Shown: positions 9,208 to 17,757 of the stretch, piece by piece
How the letters are laid out: each line of letters starts with the position of its first letter
How positions within the stretch are numbered: position 1 is the first letter of the stretch
NCBI GenBank assembly: GCA_900757655.1
Contig: CAAEOT010000004.1
Coordinates: forward strand, 1 to 50,294
From: an uncultured Oscillospiraceae bacterium
Lineage (GTDB): Bacteria; Bacillota; Clostridia; Oscillospirales; Oscillospiraceae
Direction: 5' to 3'
DNA length: 50,294 bases
Notes under the pieces: generated by a model
Databases searched by the model: none
The model's input: only the letters and a program-made list of their open reading frames with translations
What the model was told of the DNA's origin: nothing
Program-made: the position numbers and the translations under genes

Positions 9208-10755
9208 ATGGACAACGCTCCTCCGTATGTGATCGAAATGCTTCACATCACCAAGGAGTTCCCTGGCATCAAGGCCAACGACGACATCACCCTGCAGCTC
9301 AAAAAGGGCGAGATCCACGCCCTGCTCGGTGAAAACGGCGCCGGCAAATCCACGCTCATGAGCGTGCTCTTCGGCCTGTATCAGCCGGAGGCGGGCGAGA
9401 TCCGCAAAAACGGCAAGCCCGTCAAGATCGACAACCCCAATGATGCCACCGCGCTCGGCATCGGCATGGTGCACCAGCACTTCAAGCTCATCGACGTGTT
9501 CACCGTGCTCGACAACATCATCCTCGGCGCGGAGACGACGAAGCTCGGCTTCATCCAGCGCAAGGAAGCGCGCAAAAAGGTCGAGGAGCTCTCGGAAAAA
9601 TACGGCCTGAAGGTCGACCTCGACGCCAAGGTCGAGGACATCACCGTCGGCATGCAGCAGCGTGTCGAGATCCTCAAGATGCTCTACCGCGACAATGAGA
9701 TCCTTATTTTCGACGAGCCGACCGCCGTGCTCACCCCGCAGGAGATCGACGAGCTCATGGCCACGATGAAGGAGTTTGCGCGCGAGGGCAAGTCCATCCT
9801 GTTCATCTCCCACAAGCTCAATGAGATCATGGCTGTGGCCGACCGCGTCACCGTCCTGCGCAAGGGCAAGTGCATCGGCACCGTCAACACCTGCGACACG
9901 AACAAGCAGGAGCTGTCGAACATGATGGTCGGCCGCCCCGTGCAGCTCGTCATTGACAAGACGCAGGCCCGCCCCGGCGAGGAGATTCTGCACGTGGAGG
10001 ACCTGTGCGTCCTGTCCCACCTGCACAAGCGCAACGCCGTGGACCATGTGTCGTTTTCCGTGCGCGCGGGCGAGATCGTCTGCATCGCCGGCATCGACGG
10101 CAACGGCCAGACCGAGCTCATCCACGGCCTGACCGGCCTCGATAAGATCACCGGCGGCTCCGTTACCCTCTGCGGCGAGACGATCACGCATGCCTCCATC
10201 CGCCGCCGCGGCAAGAATATGAGCCACATCCCCGAGGACCGGCACAAGCACGGCCTCGTGCTCGACTTCACGCTCGAGCAGAACATGGTGCTCCAGCGTT
10301 ACAAGGAGCCGCAGTTCCAGCACGGCGGCTTCATTCGCCGCGACGCCGTGCGCGCCTACGCCGACCGGCTCATTGAGCAGTTCGACGTCCGCAGCGGCCA
10401 GGGCGCCGTCACGATTGCGCGCAGCATGTCCGGCGGCAACCAGCAGAAGGCCATCATCGCCCGCGAGGTCGACCGCGACAAGCCGCTCATCATCGCCGTG
10501 CAGCCGACGCGCGGCCTTGACGTCGGCGCGATCGAATACATCCACAAGCAGCTCGTCGCCCAGCGCGACGCGGGCAAGGCCGTGCTGCTCGTGTCGCTCG
10601 AGCTCGACGAGGTCATGAGCCTGTCCGACCGCATCCTCGTCATGTACGAGGGGCAGATCGTCGGCGAGCTTGACCCGAAGCAGACGACCGTGCAGGAGCT
10701 CGGCCTGTATATGTCCGGCGCCAAGCGCAGCGGGAAGGACGGTGAATCGGCATGA
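9208..10755 (+). CDS. nucleoside-type ABC transporter, duplicated ATP-binding protein
   Basis: 515 residues with two fused ABC domains, the organisation of NupA/YufO and sugar ATPases of the RbsA type. Domain 1: Walker A GENGAGKST at 41-49, signature VGMQQRVEIL near 147, Walker B ILIFDEPTAVL near 165. Domain 2: degenerate Walker A GIDGNGQTEL, intact signature MSGGNQQK near 407, and Walker B with the usual Glu replaced (IIAVQPTRGLD), so one of the two sites is probably weakly hydrolytic, as is normal for this family. The stop overlaps the next ATG by 4 nt (ATGA), giving coupled translation with the permease. Confidence 0.95.
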   Translation: MDNAPPYVIEMLHITKEFPGIKANDDITLQLKKGEIHALLGENGAGKSTLMSVLFGLYQPEAGEIRKNGKPVKIDNPNDATALGIGMVHQHFKLIDVFTVLDNIILGAETTKLGFIQRKEARKKVEELSEKYGLKVDLDAKVEDITVGMQQRVEILKMLYRDNEILIFDEPTAVLTPQEIDELMATMKEFAREGKSILFISHKLNEIMAVADRVTVLRKGKCIGTVNTCDTNKQELSNMMVGRPVQLVIDKTQARPGEEILHVEDLCVLSHLHKRNAVDHVSFSVRAGEIVCIAGIDGNGQTELIHGLTGLDKITGGSVTLCGETITHASIRRRGKNMSHIPEDRHKHGLVLDFTLEQNMVLQRYKEPQFQHGGFIRRDAVRAYADRLIEQFDVRSGQGAVTIARSMSGGNQQKAIIAREVDRDKPLIIAVQPTRGLDVGAIEYIHKQLVAQRDAGKAVLLVSLELDEVMSLSDRILVMYEGQIVGELDPKQTTVQELGLYMSGAKRSGKDGESA

Positions 10756-12056
10756 AGCAGAACAAACTCCGCACCCTTTATGAAAAGGACATGACCAAGA
10801 AGATCTTCGCGTCCCTGCTGTCGATCCTCATCGGTCTCGTCGTCGGCAGTGTCATCATCGCCGCCGTCGGCTTCTCGAATCCGGAGCTCGGCGCGTCGAG
10901 CGTCTGGGACGGCTTCCGCCTCGTGTTCGCCGGCCTGTTCAGCACCGGCCGCACCGCCTCCGGCGTGCTCACCTGGGGCTTCAACTCCACGAACTTCGGC
11001 AATATGCTCTTCCGCGCCACGCCGCTGATCATGACGGGCCTGTCCGTCGCCGTGGCGTTCAAGACCGGCCTGTTCAACATCGGCGCGCCCGGCCAGTACC
11101 TCATGGGCACGCTCGTGTCGCTGTGCATCGCGCTCGGCATCCCATCGAGCAGCGTCGCCCCGTGGCTGATTTGGATCCTCGCTTTCCTTGGCGGCGTCGC
11201 CGCCGGTGCGCTCTGGGGCGCGATCCCCGGCGCACTCAAGGCGTTTTTGAACATCAACGAGGTGCTCGCGAGCATCATGACCAACTGGCTGGCGGCAAAC
11301 CTCGTGACATGGATGTTTGACATCAGCAATTTCAAGAACCTGGTCGAGAACACCAAGTCCGGCTACATCTACAAGACGACCTATAACGACGTGGCCACGG
11401 CGAAGCTCGGCCTCGACAAGCTCTTCCCGAACTCGCAGGTCAACGCCGGTATCCTCGTGGCGATCCTCTTCGCCATCGGCATGTACATCCTCATGAACAA
11501 GACGACGCTCGGCTACGAGCTCAAGGCCTGCGGCATGAACCGCCACAGCGCCCGCTATGCCGGCATCCGCGACAAGCGCAACATCGTTCTGTCCATGGCC
11601 ATCGCGGGCGGGCTCGCCGGCGGCGGCGCCGCGCTGTACTACCTGTCCGGCAACACGGAGTTTTTCTGGAGCACGTATCAGACACTCCCGGCCGAGGGCT
11701 TCAACGGCATCCCGGTCGCCCTGCTCGCGGTCAACAACCCCATCGCCGTCATCTTCACGGCCATCTTCATGTCCGTGCTGGACATCGCTGGCCTGCAGCT
11801 GACCAACCTCACGGCGTATAACGAATACATCACGGACGTCATCATCGCAGCCATCGTGTATCTGAGCGCGTTCTCGCTCGTGATCCGTATGCTGCTCGAC
11901 GGCCGGAAGAAAAAGCACAAATCCGGCGCTGCGCCGGCTGACGCCGCACCAGTCGAGCCCGCGCAGTCGCTCGGCGACCCGGATCTGCATCCGGACCCGG
12001 CCATCACAGACCCGGACGCGGATGCGCCCGTCGCGGAAGGAGGCGAGCAGGCATGA
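10752..12056 (+). CDS. nucleoside-type ABC transporter permease 1 (NupP/YufP-like)
   Basis: 434 residues, a membrane permease of the BPD_transp_2 (branched-chain amino acid/ribose-like) class with about nine or ten segments. FKTGLFNIGAPGQYLMG and the loop ELKACGMNRHSARYAGI contact the ATPase in this family. The last ~50 residues form an Ala/Pro/Asp-rich cytoplasmic tail after RMLLDGRKKKHK that looks like a low-complexity extension. Coupled by 4-nt overlaps to both neighbours. Confidence 0.93.
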   Translation: MKQNKLRTLYEKDMTKKIFASLLSILIGLVVGSVIIAAVGFSNPELGASSVWDGFRLVFAGLFSTGRTASGVLTWGFNSTNFGNMLFRATPLIMTGLSVAVAFKTGLFNIGAPGQYLMGTLVSLCIALGIPSSSVAPWLIWILAFLGGVAAGALWGAIPGALKAFLNINEVLASIMTNWLAANLVTWMFDISNFKNLVENTKSGYIYKTTYNDVATAKLGLDKLFPNSQVNAGILVAILFAIGMYILMNKTTLGYELKACGMNRHSARYAGIRDKRNIVLSMAIAGGLAGGGAALYYLSGNTEFFWSTYQTLPAEGFNGIPVALLAVNNPIAVIFTAIFMSVLDIAGLQLTNLTAYNEYITDVIIAAIVYLSAFSLVIRMLLDGRKKKHKSGAAPADAAPVEPAQSLGDPDLHPDPAITDPDADAPVAEGGEQA

Positions 12057-13084
12057 GCTTTCTCATCCAACAGACACTGATCTATGCCGTCCCGCTCATG
12101 ATCGTGGCGCTCGCCGGCGTGTTTGCCGAGCGCAGCGGCATCATCAACCTCGCACTTGAGGGCATTATGATCTTCGGCGCGTTCATCGGCGTGCTCTTCG
12201 TGCGCCAGATGCAGGGCGTGGATACGTTCATCGCCGCCAAAGCGGCCGGTGACTGGGGCACGCTGCAGGGTCTCGTGCTGCTGGCCATGCTCGTGTCGGC
12301 GGCTATGGGCGCGCTGTTCTCGCTGCTGTTGTCGTTCGCGTCGATCAACCTGCGTGCCGATCAGACCATCGGCGGCACGGCGCTCAACCTGCTGGCGCCT
12401 GCGCTGGTGCTGTTCTTCATCCGCGTCATCGCCAACCAGAACACCCTCAATATGGCCAGCGGCGATTCGGCCAGCTGGTTCATGATCAAAAAGAGCACGC
12501 TCGGCATCGACAAGTCCGCCGACCTCGGCTTCTTCGGCGAGACCTTTGTCAATAAGGTGTATCTGGCCACCTATGTGTGCATCCTGCTGTTCATCATTCT
12601 GTCGATCCTGCTGTACAAGACACGCTTTGGCCTGCGTCTGCGCGCGTGCGGCGAAAATCCGCAGGCGGCCGACTCGCTCGGTATCAACGTCTACAAGATG
12701 CGCTACGCCGGCACGACCATCTCCGGCGCGCTGGCCGGTATGGGCGGCTTCGTCTATGCGCTGACCACCGCCAACTGCTCGTCCAACGGCGACGTGGCAG
12801 GCTTCGGCTTCCTGGCGCTCGCCGTTATGATTTTCGGCAACTGGAAGCCGCTGAATATCGCGGGTGCGTCGCTGCTGTTCGGCCTGTTCAAATGCATTGC
12901 CGCAGCCTATACCAGCCTTGATATCAACGGCGACGGCGTGTATCTGCTCGCGCAGATCGGCATCAGCGCGCACTTCTATCAGATGCTGCCGTACCTCATC
13001 ACGATCATCGTGCTCGCCTTTACGTCCAAGAGCTCCCGCGCCCCCAAGGCCGAGGGCATCCCCTACGATAAGGGCAGCCGCTGA
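12053..13084 (+). CDS. nucleoside-type ABC transporter permease 2 (NupQ/YufQ-like)
   Basis: 343 residues, the paired permease of the same BPD_transp_2 class. ERSGIINLALEGIMIFGAF at the N-terminus and RLRACGENPQAADSLGINV in the coupling loop are hallmarks. With the upstream ATPase, permease 1 and the BMP lipoprotein it forms a complete importer. Last gene of the unit, closed by the terminator at 13104. Confidence 0.94.
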   Translation: MSFLIQQTLIYAVPLMIVALAGVFAERSGIINLALEGIMIFGAFIGVLFVRQMQGVDTFIAAKAAGDWGTLQGLVLLAMLVSAAMGALFSLLLSFASINLRADQTIGGTALNLLAPALVLFFIRVIANQNTLNMASGDSASWFMIKKSTLGIDKSADLGFFGETFVNKVYLATYVCILLFIILSILLYKTRFGLRLRACGENPQAADSLGINVYKMRYAGTTISGALAGMGGFVYALTTANCSSNGDVAGFGFLALAVMIFGNWKPLNIAGASLLFGLFKCIAAAYTSLDINGDGVYLLAQIGISAHFYQMLPYLITIIVLAFTSKSSRAPKAEGIPYDKGSR

Positions 13085-13103
13085 GAAAAATCCATCCAGC
13101 CAA

Positions 13104-13135
13104 ACGCCCGCCGGAGTTTCCGGCGGGCGTTTTTT
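13104..13135 (+). terminator. terminator after ABC operon
   Basis: Perfect 12-bp stem ACGCCCGCCGGA / TCCGGCGGGCGT, loop GTT, then T5. Confidence 0.96.
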
Positions 13136-13205
13136 GTATGGATGCATAAAGATGCCGCTAAGATTTTGTGGGAAACGCAAAAATGCACAAAATTTGCAGA
13201 ATTGG

Positions 13206-13234
13206 TTGACATTCTGTGTACACGACCGTATACT
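13206..13234 (+). promoter_or_regulatory. sigma-A promoter for the lysine riboswitch transcript
   Basis: Consensus TTGACA (13206-13211), 17-bp spacer, TATACT (13229-13234). Transcription would start about 10-15 nt before the aptamer. Confidence 0.9.
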
Positions 13235-13253
13235 GAGTATTGCTGAACAAAGC

Positions 13254-13413
13254 ATGATAGAGGTGCGGACGTCATCAGTACCCTCGCTCACCGGCAGGTC
13301 ACCGGGAGGGGAAAGGGGCGGCCGCCGAAGGGTCCCGCAGGTGCCTGCCGTGGGATTGCCTGGGCCGTCGGAGAAGATCCGCCGGACTGCCGCAATATGC
13401 GGAGCGCTGTCAT
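13254..13413 (+). promoter_or_regulatory. lysine riboswitch (L box) aptamer
   Basis: Conserved L-box blocks occur in order: ATAGAGGTGCGGACG, CAGTA, GGAAAGGGG, GCCGCCGAAGG, TGCCTGGGC and ACTGCCG. The closing P1 stem is ATGATAG (13254-13260) with CTGTCAT (13407-13413, one G-U pair). This is the known lysine-sensing class; in this position it would tie the NhaC-family gene to cellular lysine. Confidence 0.93.
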
Positions 13414-13435
13414 TGACCGGTACGAGTGTTTCAAG

Positions 13436-13472
13436 TGTCATGAACAGTATGCTCTGTTCATGACATTTTTTT
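13436..13472 (+). terminator. riboswitch expression-platform terminator
   Basis: Perfect 12-bp stem TGTCATGAACAG / CTGTTCATGACA with T7, just before the ribosome site of the transporter gene. Lysine binding is expected to favour it (OFF switch), as in other L boxes. Confidence 0.93.
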
Positions 13473-13489
13473 ATGGGAGGAATTTCACT

Positions 13490-15229
13490 ATGAATTCCAG
13501 ACGCAAGATCCTGGCCGTGCTGCTGCTCGTCGTGCTGGCCGTGTCGCTGCTGAGTGTGTGCGCGCTCGCCGCCGACGACGGGGACGACGTGGCCAAGTCC
13601 ATCACCTGCACTACGTGCAACGGCACCGGCATCTCGCAGGGTGAGGAATGCGGTGTCTGCGAGGGCACCGGCGTGATCACATCCACCAGCCGCATGGCGT
13701 TTTCGTTCTGGGCCCTCGTGCCGCCGATCGTCGCCATCATCCTCGCGCTCATCACGAAGGAAGTTTACTCGTCGCTGTTCGTGGGCATCCTGCTCGGCGC
13801 ACTGTTTTACTCCAACTTCAACCCGATCACCGGCCTTGACGCCATCATCAACGACGGCATGGTGCCCGCCGTTGCCGACAACGCCGGTATCATGCTCTTC
13901 CTTGTCATCCTCGGCGCCATGGTCGCGCTTATCAACCGCGCCGGCGGCTCCGCCGCCTTCGGCCGCTGGGCCGAGACCCACATCAAGACCCGCGTCGGCG
14001 CCATGTTCGCCACCTTTCTGCTCGGCGTGCTCATCTTCGTCGACGACTACTTCAACTGCCTGACCGTCGGCTCGGTCATGCTGCCCGTCACCGACCGGCA
14101 CAAGATCTCCCGCGCCAAGCTCGCCTATCTTATCGACGCCACGGCCGCGCCCGTGTGCATGATCGCGCCGATCTCCTCCTGGGCGGCCGCCGTGTCCGGC
14201 GTCGTCGAGGACTACAACGGCTTTGACCTGTTCGTGCGCGCCATCCCGTACAATTTCTACTCGCTGCTCACGTTCGTGTTCATTGTCGCGCTCATCCTCA
14301 TGAAGTTCGATTACGGCCCGATGCGCCTGCACGAGATGAACGCCCGCTTCAAGGGCGATCTCTACACCACCGGCGACCGCGCCGATGCCAACAGCGATGC
14401 CATTGAATGCAACCAGAACGGCCGCGTCATCGACCTGATCCTGCCCGTCGCCGTGCTGATCGTGACCTGCTTTGCCGGTCTGGTCTATGTCGGCGGTTAC
14501 TGGGACGCTGCCGGTGATTACTACCACGACTTTGTCGGCGCTTTCGGCAACACCGACGCCTTCGCCGCGCTGCCCTGGGGCTCGCTGATCGCGCTCGTGT
14601 TCACAATCATCTACTTCCTGTGCCGCCGCCTCATCAGCTTCAAGGCCGCCATGGACTGCCTGCCGAAGGGCTTCATCAACATGGTCCCCGCCATCACGAT
14701 CCTGACCTTCGCTACCTCGCTCAAGAACATGACCGGCCTGCTCGGCGGCAAGTACTTCGTCGCTTCCGTCATGAACTCCGCGGCCGGGTCGCTGTTCAGC
14801 TTCCTGCCGGCGATCATCTTCATCGTCGCCGGTGTGCTGAGCTTCTCCACCGGCACGAGCTGGGGCACGTTCGGCATCCTGCTGCCGATCGTCACCTACG
14901 TGTTCGACCCGACGAGTGAGCTGTTCATCATCGGCGTGTCTGCGTGCCTGGCCGGCGCCGTGCTCGGCGACCACTGCTCGCCCATCTCCGACACGACCAT
15001 CATGGCCTCTGCCGGTGCGATGTGCAACCACGTCAACCACGTGTCCACGCAGCTGCCGTATGCCGCCACCGTCGGTATCATCTGCTTTGTCAACTACATT
15101 CTGGCGGGCTTCATCCAGAACGTTTACATCTGCCTCGCCATCGGTGTCGTGCTCGTGATCGCAACGCTGTTTGTCATCCGCGTCATCACCGCCAAGAAGC
15201 CGCTGCCCGGCTTCGAGGACGTGGCCTGA
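13490..15229 (+). CDS. NhaC-family transporter, predicted lysine transporter, with N-terminal CxxCxGxG pair
   Basis: 579 residues. Start ATG 13490 follows GGGAGG; the upstream in-frame ATG at 13397 lies inside the riboswitch. Residues 1-~27 are a signal peptide or first membrane segment ending in ALA. Residues 40-60 hold CTTCNGTG and CGVCEGTG (Cys 40, 43, 54, 57), the DnaJ-type zinc-binding pattern, before about a dozen membrane segments of the Na+/H+ antiporter NhaC type (for example VFVDDYFNCLTVGSVMLPVTD-like region and GDHCSPISDTTIMASAG). Lysine-riboswitch-controlled NhaC-family members have been predicted to carry lysine, which fits here. The cysteine-rich segment would lie outside the membrane, or at its face if the leader is retained, and is not normal for the family. 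Confidence 0.9.
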   Translation: MNSRRKILAVLLLVVLAVSLLSVCALAADDGDDVAKSITCTTCNGTGISQGEECGVCEGTGVITSTSRMAFSFWALVPPIVAIILALITKEVYSSLFVGILLGALFYSNFNPITGLDAIINDGMVPAVADNAGIMLFLVILGAMVALINRAGGSAAFGRWAETHIKTRVGAMFATFLLGVLIFVDDYFNCLTVGSVMLPVTDRHKISRAKLAYLIDATAAPVCMIAPISSWAAAVSGVVEDYNGFDLFVRAIPYNFYSLLTFVFIVALILMKFDYGPMRLHEMNARFKGDLYTTGDRADANSDAIECNQNGRVIDLILPVAVLIVTCFAGLVYVGGYWDAAGDYYHDFVGAFGNTDAFAALPWGSLIALVFTIIYFLCRRLISFKAAMDCLPKGFINMVPAITILTFATSLKNMTGLLGGKYFVASVMNSAAGSLFSFLPAIIFIVAGVLSFSTGTSWGTFGILLPIVTYVFDPTSELFIIGVSACLAGAVLGDHCSPISDTTIMASAGAMCNHVNHVSTQLPYAATVGIICFVNYILAGFIQNVYICLAIGVVLVIATLFVIRVITAKKPLPGFEDVA

Positions 15230-15252
15230 AAGGCATAAAAACCGCATTTTGC

Positions 15253-15287
15253 GCGCCGCCTCCGGAAATTCGGAGGCGGCGCTTTTT
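15253..15287 (+). terminator. terminator after NhaC-family gene
   Basis: 12-bp stem GCGCCGCCTCCG / CGGAGGCGGCGC, loop GAAATT, then T5. Confidence 0.95.
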
Positions 15288-15313
15288 ACCCTTTTTCCCT
15301 GCTGCAAAAAGGC

Positions 15314-15342
15314 TTGACCTTTGACAGGGAGTGTGGTATAGT
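15314..15342 (+). promoter_or_regulatory. sigma-A promoter for rpmG-secE-nusG-rplK-rplA
   Basis: TTGACC (15314-15319), 17-bp spacer, TATAGT (15337-15342). The ~100-nt leader contains a small GTCCC-GACA-GGGAC hairpin just upstream of the L33 ribosome site. Confidence 0.83.
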
Positions 15343-15449
15343 GAATCTACCTGTCAGTCGAGAGGTTCCCTTTTTATGCCCTTTCGGCCCATACAGGGAG
15401 GCAATCACGTCCCGACAGGGACGAAATCAATAAGGAGGTGCCGAAAAAT

Positions 15450-15614
15450 ATGGCTAAAGCTGGATCCCGCGTCAAGGTGACGCTCAGATGCGCAGAGTGC
15501 AAGCAGCGGAACTACAACACCATGAAGAACAAGAAGAACACTACCGAAAAGCTGGAACTGAGTAAGTATTGCCCCTTCTGCCGCAAGCACACCAAGCACG
15601 TTGAAACCAAATAA
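15450..15614 (+). CDS. rpmG: 50S ribosomal protein L33
   Basis: 54 residues: MAKAGSRVKVTLRC... to ...KHTKHVETK. Two CxxC pairs (Cys 14/17 and 41/44) make it the zinc-binding form. SD AAGGAGG eleven bases upstream of ATG. It opens the secE-nusG-rplK-rplA cluster, its usual place in Firmicutes. Confidence 0.97.
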   Translation: MAKAGSRVKVTLRCAECKQRNYNTMKNKKNTTEKLELSKYCPFCRKHTKHVETK

Positions 15615-15639
15615 GACTTTCGAAAGGACGGAATGATTC

Positions 15640-15906
15640 ATGGCTGATAAGAAACCGGAAAAGAAAGAAACTTCCACCGAAGCCGTCAAGAAAGTCGATA
15701 AAAAACTCCCGTTTTTCAAACGCATCGGCAAATGGTTCCGCGACATGAAGAGCGAGCTCAAAAAGGTCGTGTGGCCGACGCCGAAGCAGACGGCAAACAA
15801 CACCGCAGTCTGCCTGGTGGTCATGTTCGTCTCCGCACTGGTTCTGTGGGGCTTCGATTCGCTGGCCGATCAGGGTGTGCAGCTTCTGCTGAAGCTGGGT
15901 GGATAA
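15640..15906 (+). CDS. secE: preprotein translocase subunit SecE
   Basis: 88 residues. Charged Lys/Glu-rich N-terminal extension (1-~30), then the conserved WFRDMKSELKKVVWPTPKQT amphipathic element and one membrane segment (VCLVVMFVSALVLWGF). It clamps SecY in the Sec translocon. SD AAAGGA before ATG, 25 nt after rpmG. Confidence 0.96.
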   Translation: MADKKPEKKETSTEAVKKVDKKLPFFKRIGKWFRDMKSELKKVVWPTPKQTANNTAVCLVVMFVSALVLWGFDSLADQGVQLLLKLGG

Positions 15907-15907
15907 C

Positions 15908-16432
15908 ATGTCTGAACTTGCAAAATGGTATGTTGTCCATACCTACTCCGGCTACGAAAACAGCGTGGCCGCAAACATCCTCAAGGCTGCGGAAAATCGC
16001 AAAATGCAGGATCTGATCCAGGAAGTCAACATCCCGATGGAGACGGTCAAGGAAATCACCGATTCCGGTGAAAAGACCGTCGAGCGCAAGGTCTTTCCGG
16101 GCTATGTGCTCGTGAAGATGGTGCTGACCGATGAGAGCTGGCACCTCGTGCACAACGTGCGCGGCGCCGCGGGCTTCGTCGGCTCCGACGGGAAGGCGAT
16201 CCCCCTGACAGAACAGGAAATCTACGACCTCGGCGTCGAGCACCACGAAGTGGTGGTCGGCTATGAGCTCGGCGACTCCGTCAAGATCACTGACGGCCCG
16301 CTCGAGGGCTTCATCGGCACGGTGGACGAGCTCGAGCCCGATAAGGATCGTGTCCGCGTCGTCGTTTCCATGTTCGGCAGAGAGACACCCGTCGATCTCG
16401 AGCTTGATCAGGTCGAAGCAATCAAGGATTAA
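15908..16432 (+). CDS. nusG: transcription termination/antitermination factor NusG
   Basis: 174 residues. NGN domain beginning MSELAKWYVVHTYSGYENS, with FPGYVLVKM and WHLVHNVRGAAGFVG, followed by a C-terminal KOW domain (GDSVKITDGPLEGFIGTV). ATG 15908 is one base after the secE stop; a GTG at 15899 is in frame but would overlap secE and add three residues absent from typical NusG. It binds RNA polymerase and links it to the ribosome or to pausing. Confidence 0.96.
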   Translation: MSELAKWYVVHTYSGYENSVAANILKAAENRKMQDLIQEVNIPMETVKEITDSGEKTVERKVFPGYVLVKMVLTDESWHLVHNVRGAAGFVGSDGKAIPLTEQEIYDLGVEHHEVVVGYELGDSVKITDGPLEGFIGTVDELEPDKDRVRVVVSMFGRETPVDLELDQVEAIKD

Positions 16433-16459
16433 AATCTTACAAGAAAGAGGTGCTTTCAA

Positions 16460-16885
16460 GTGGCACAGAAAATAGTTGGATACGTCAGATTCCAGGTTCC
16501 CGCCGGCAAGGCAACGCCGGCTCCCCCGGTCGGCCCCGCGCTCGGCCAGTATGGCATCAACATCGGCCAGTTCACCAAGGACTTCAACGAGCGCACCAAG
16601 GGCGACATGGGCATGATGATCCCGGTCGTCATCACCGTGTACGCCGACCGTAGCTTCTCGTTCATTACCAAGACGCCCCCGGCAGCCCTGCTTATCAAGA
16701 AGGCCTGCGGCATCGAGCATGCTTCCGGCGTGCCCCAGAGAGATAAGGTCGCGACCATCAGCAAGGAAGACCTGCGCAAGATCGCAGAGCAGAAGATGCC
16801 CGATCTCAACTGCTCCAGCATCGAGTCTGCTATGAGCATGATCGCTGGCACTTGCCGCAGCATGGGCGTTCTGGTCGGCGAATAA
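16460..16885 (+). CDS. rplK: 50S ribosomal protein L11
   Basis: 141 residues, full length. GTG start with SD AAGAGG upstream. MAQKIVGYVRFQVPAGKA, the proline-rich PAPPVGPALGQYGINIG and the C-terminal rRNA-binding domain are diagnostic. Forms the GTPase-associated centre with 23S rRNA. Confidence 0.98.
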   Translation: MAQKIVGYVRFQVPAGKATPAPPVGPALGQYGINIGQFTKDFNERTKGDMGMMIPVVITVYADRSFSFITKTPPAALLIKKACGIEHASGVPQRDKVATISKEDLRKIAEQKMPDLNCSSIESAMSMIAGTCRSMGVLVGE

Positions 16886-16958
16886 GCCGTCAGATTTCGC
16901 TCCCTGATCGTGGGAGGATCATCCATCCGACGAACCACTTTATTAGGAGGAAACTGAA

Positions 16959-17645
16959 TTGTTCAGAGGTAAAAATTATAAAGAGAGCGCTAAGCTCATT
17001 GATAAGCAGGCTCAGTACGAGCCGCAGGAAGCCTTCGAGCTCATCACCAAGACCGCCAAGGCCAAGTTCGACGAGACCGTCGAGCTGCACGTGAAGCTGG
17101 GCGTTGACTCCCGTCACGCCGATCAGCAGGTCCGCGGCGCCATCGTCCTGCCCCACGGCACCGGCAAGGTCACCCGCGTGCTCGTCTTCTGCAAGGAAGA
17201 GCAGGTCCAGGAAGCGCTCGACGCCGGTGCCGATTACGCCGGCGGCCAGGATCTTGTTGCGAAGATCCAGGGTGAGAACTGGTTCGAGTTCGACACCGTC
17301 ATCGCTTCTCCCAACATGATGGGCGTCGTCGGCCGTCTCGGCAAAGTGCTCGGCCCCAAGGGCCTGATGCCGTCCCCGAAGGCCGGCACGGTCACGCCGA
17401 ACATTGCCAACGCCATCAAGGAAGCCAAAGCCGGTAAGATCGAGTACCGCCTCGACAAGACCAACATCATCCACTGCCCGATCGGCAAGGTCAGCTTTGG
17501 CGCTGAGAAGCTCACCGAGAACTATGACGCGCTCATCGGCGCGATTATCAAGGCCAAGCCGGCCGCCGCGAAGGGCCAGTACATCAAGTCCTGCGTCACG
17601 GCGTCCACCATGGGCCCCGGCATCAAGATCGTCACGAAGATCTGA
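16959..17645 (+). CDS. rplA: 50S ribosomal protein L1
   Basis: 228 residues, two or so shorter than usual. TTG start with a strong SD (TTAGGAGG) nine bases upstream. Contains LPHGTGKVTRVLVF and the signature MMGVVGRLGKVLGPKGLMP, then GTVTPN. L1 binds the L1 stalk of 23S rRNA and in many bacteria represses its own operon. Closed directly by a strong terminator: rplJ and rplL do not follow. Confidence 0.98.
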   Translation: MFRGKNYKESAKLIDKQAQYEPQEAFELITKTAKAKFDETVELHVKLGVDSRHADQQVRGAIVLPHGTGKVTRVLVFCKEEQVQEALDAGADYAGGQDLVAKIQGENWFEFDTVIASPNMMGVVGRLGKVLGPKGLMPSPKAGTVTPNIANAIKEAKAGKIEYRLDKTNIIHCPIGKVSFGAEKLTENYDALIGAIIKAKPAAAKGQYIKSCVTASTMGPGIKIVTKI

Positions 17646-17660
17646 TCGCCTGACTGCAAA

Positions 17661-17687
17661 ACACCCCGCCGTGAGCGGGGTGTTTTT
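17661..17687 (+). terminator. terminator after rplA
   Basis: 9-bp stem ACACCCCGC / GCGGGGTGT, loop CGTGA, followed by a T run. Confidence 0.94.
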
Positions 17688-17757
17688 TGCGTCTGCATCC
17701 CTGTGCGGACGCGGACGGAAAAGCAATCGTGCAAGGGAAATATGGGTGGCGGCAGCT

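Noticed and set aside
13397..13399. ATG at 13397 as start of the NhaC-family gene
   Set aside because: It lies within the lysine riboswitch and before its terminator; ATG 13490 has a proper SD.
11678..15307. 1209-codon minus-strand frame opposite the ABC permeases and NhaC-family gene
   Set aside because: Runs through two promoters, a riboswitch and terminators; composition is that of an antisense shadow.
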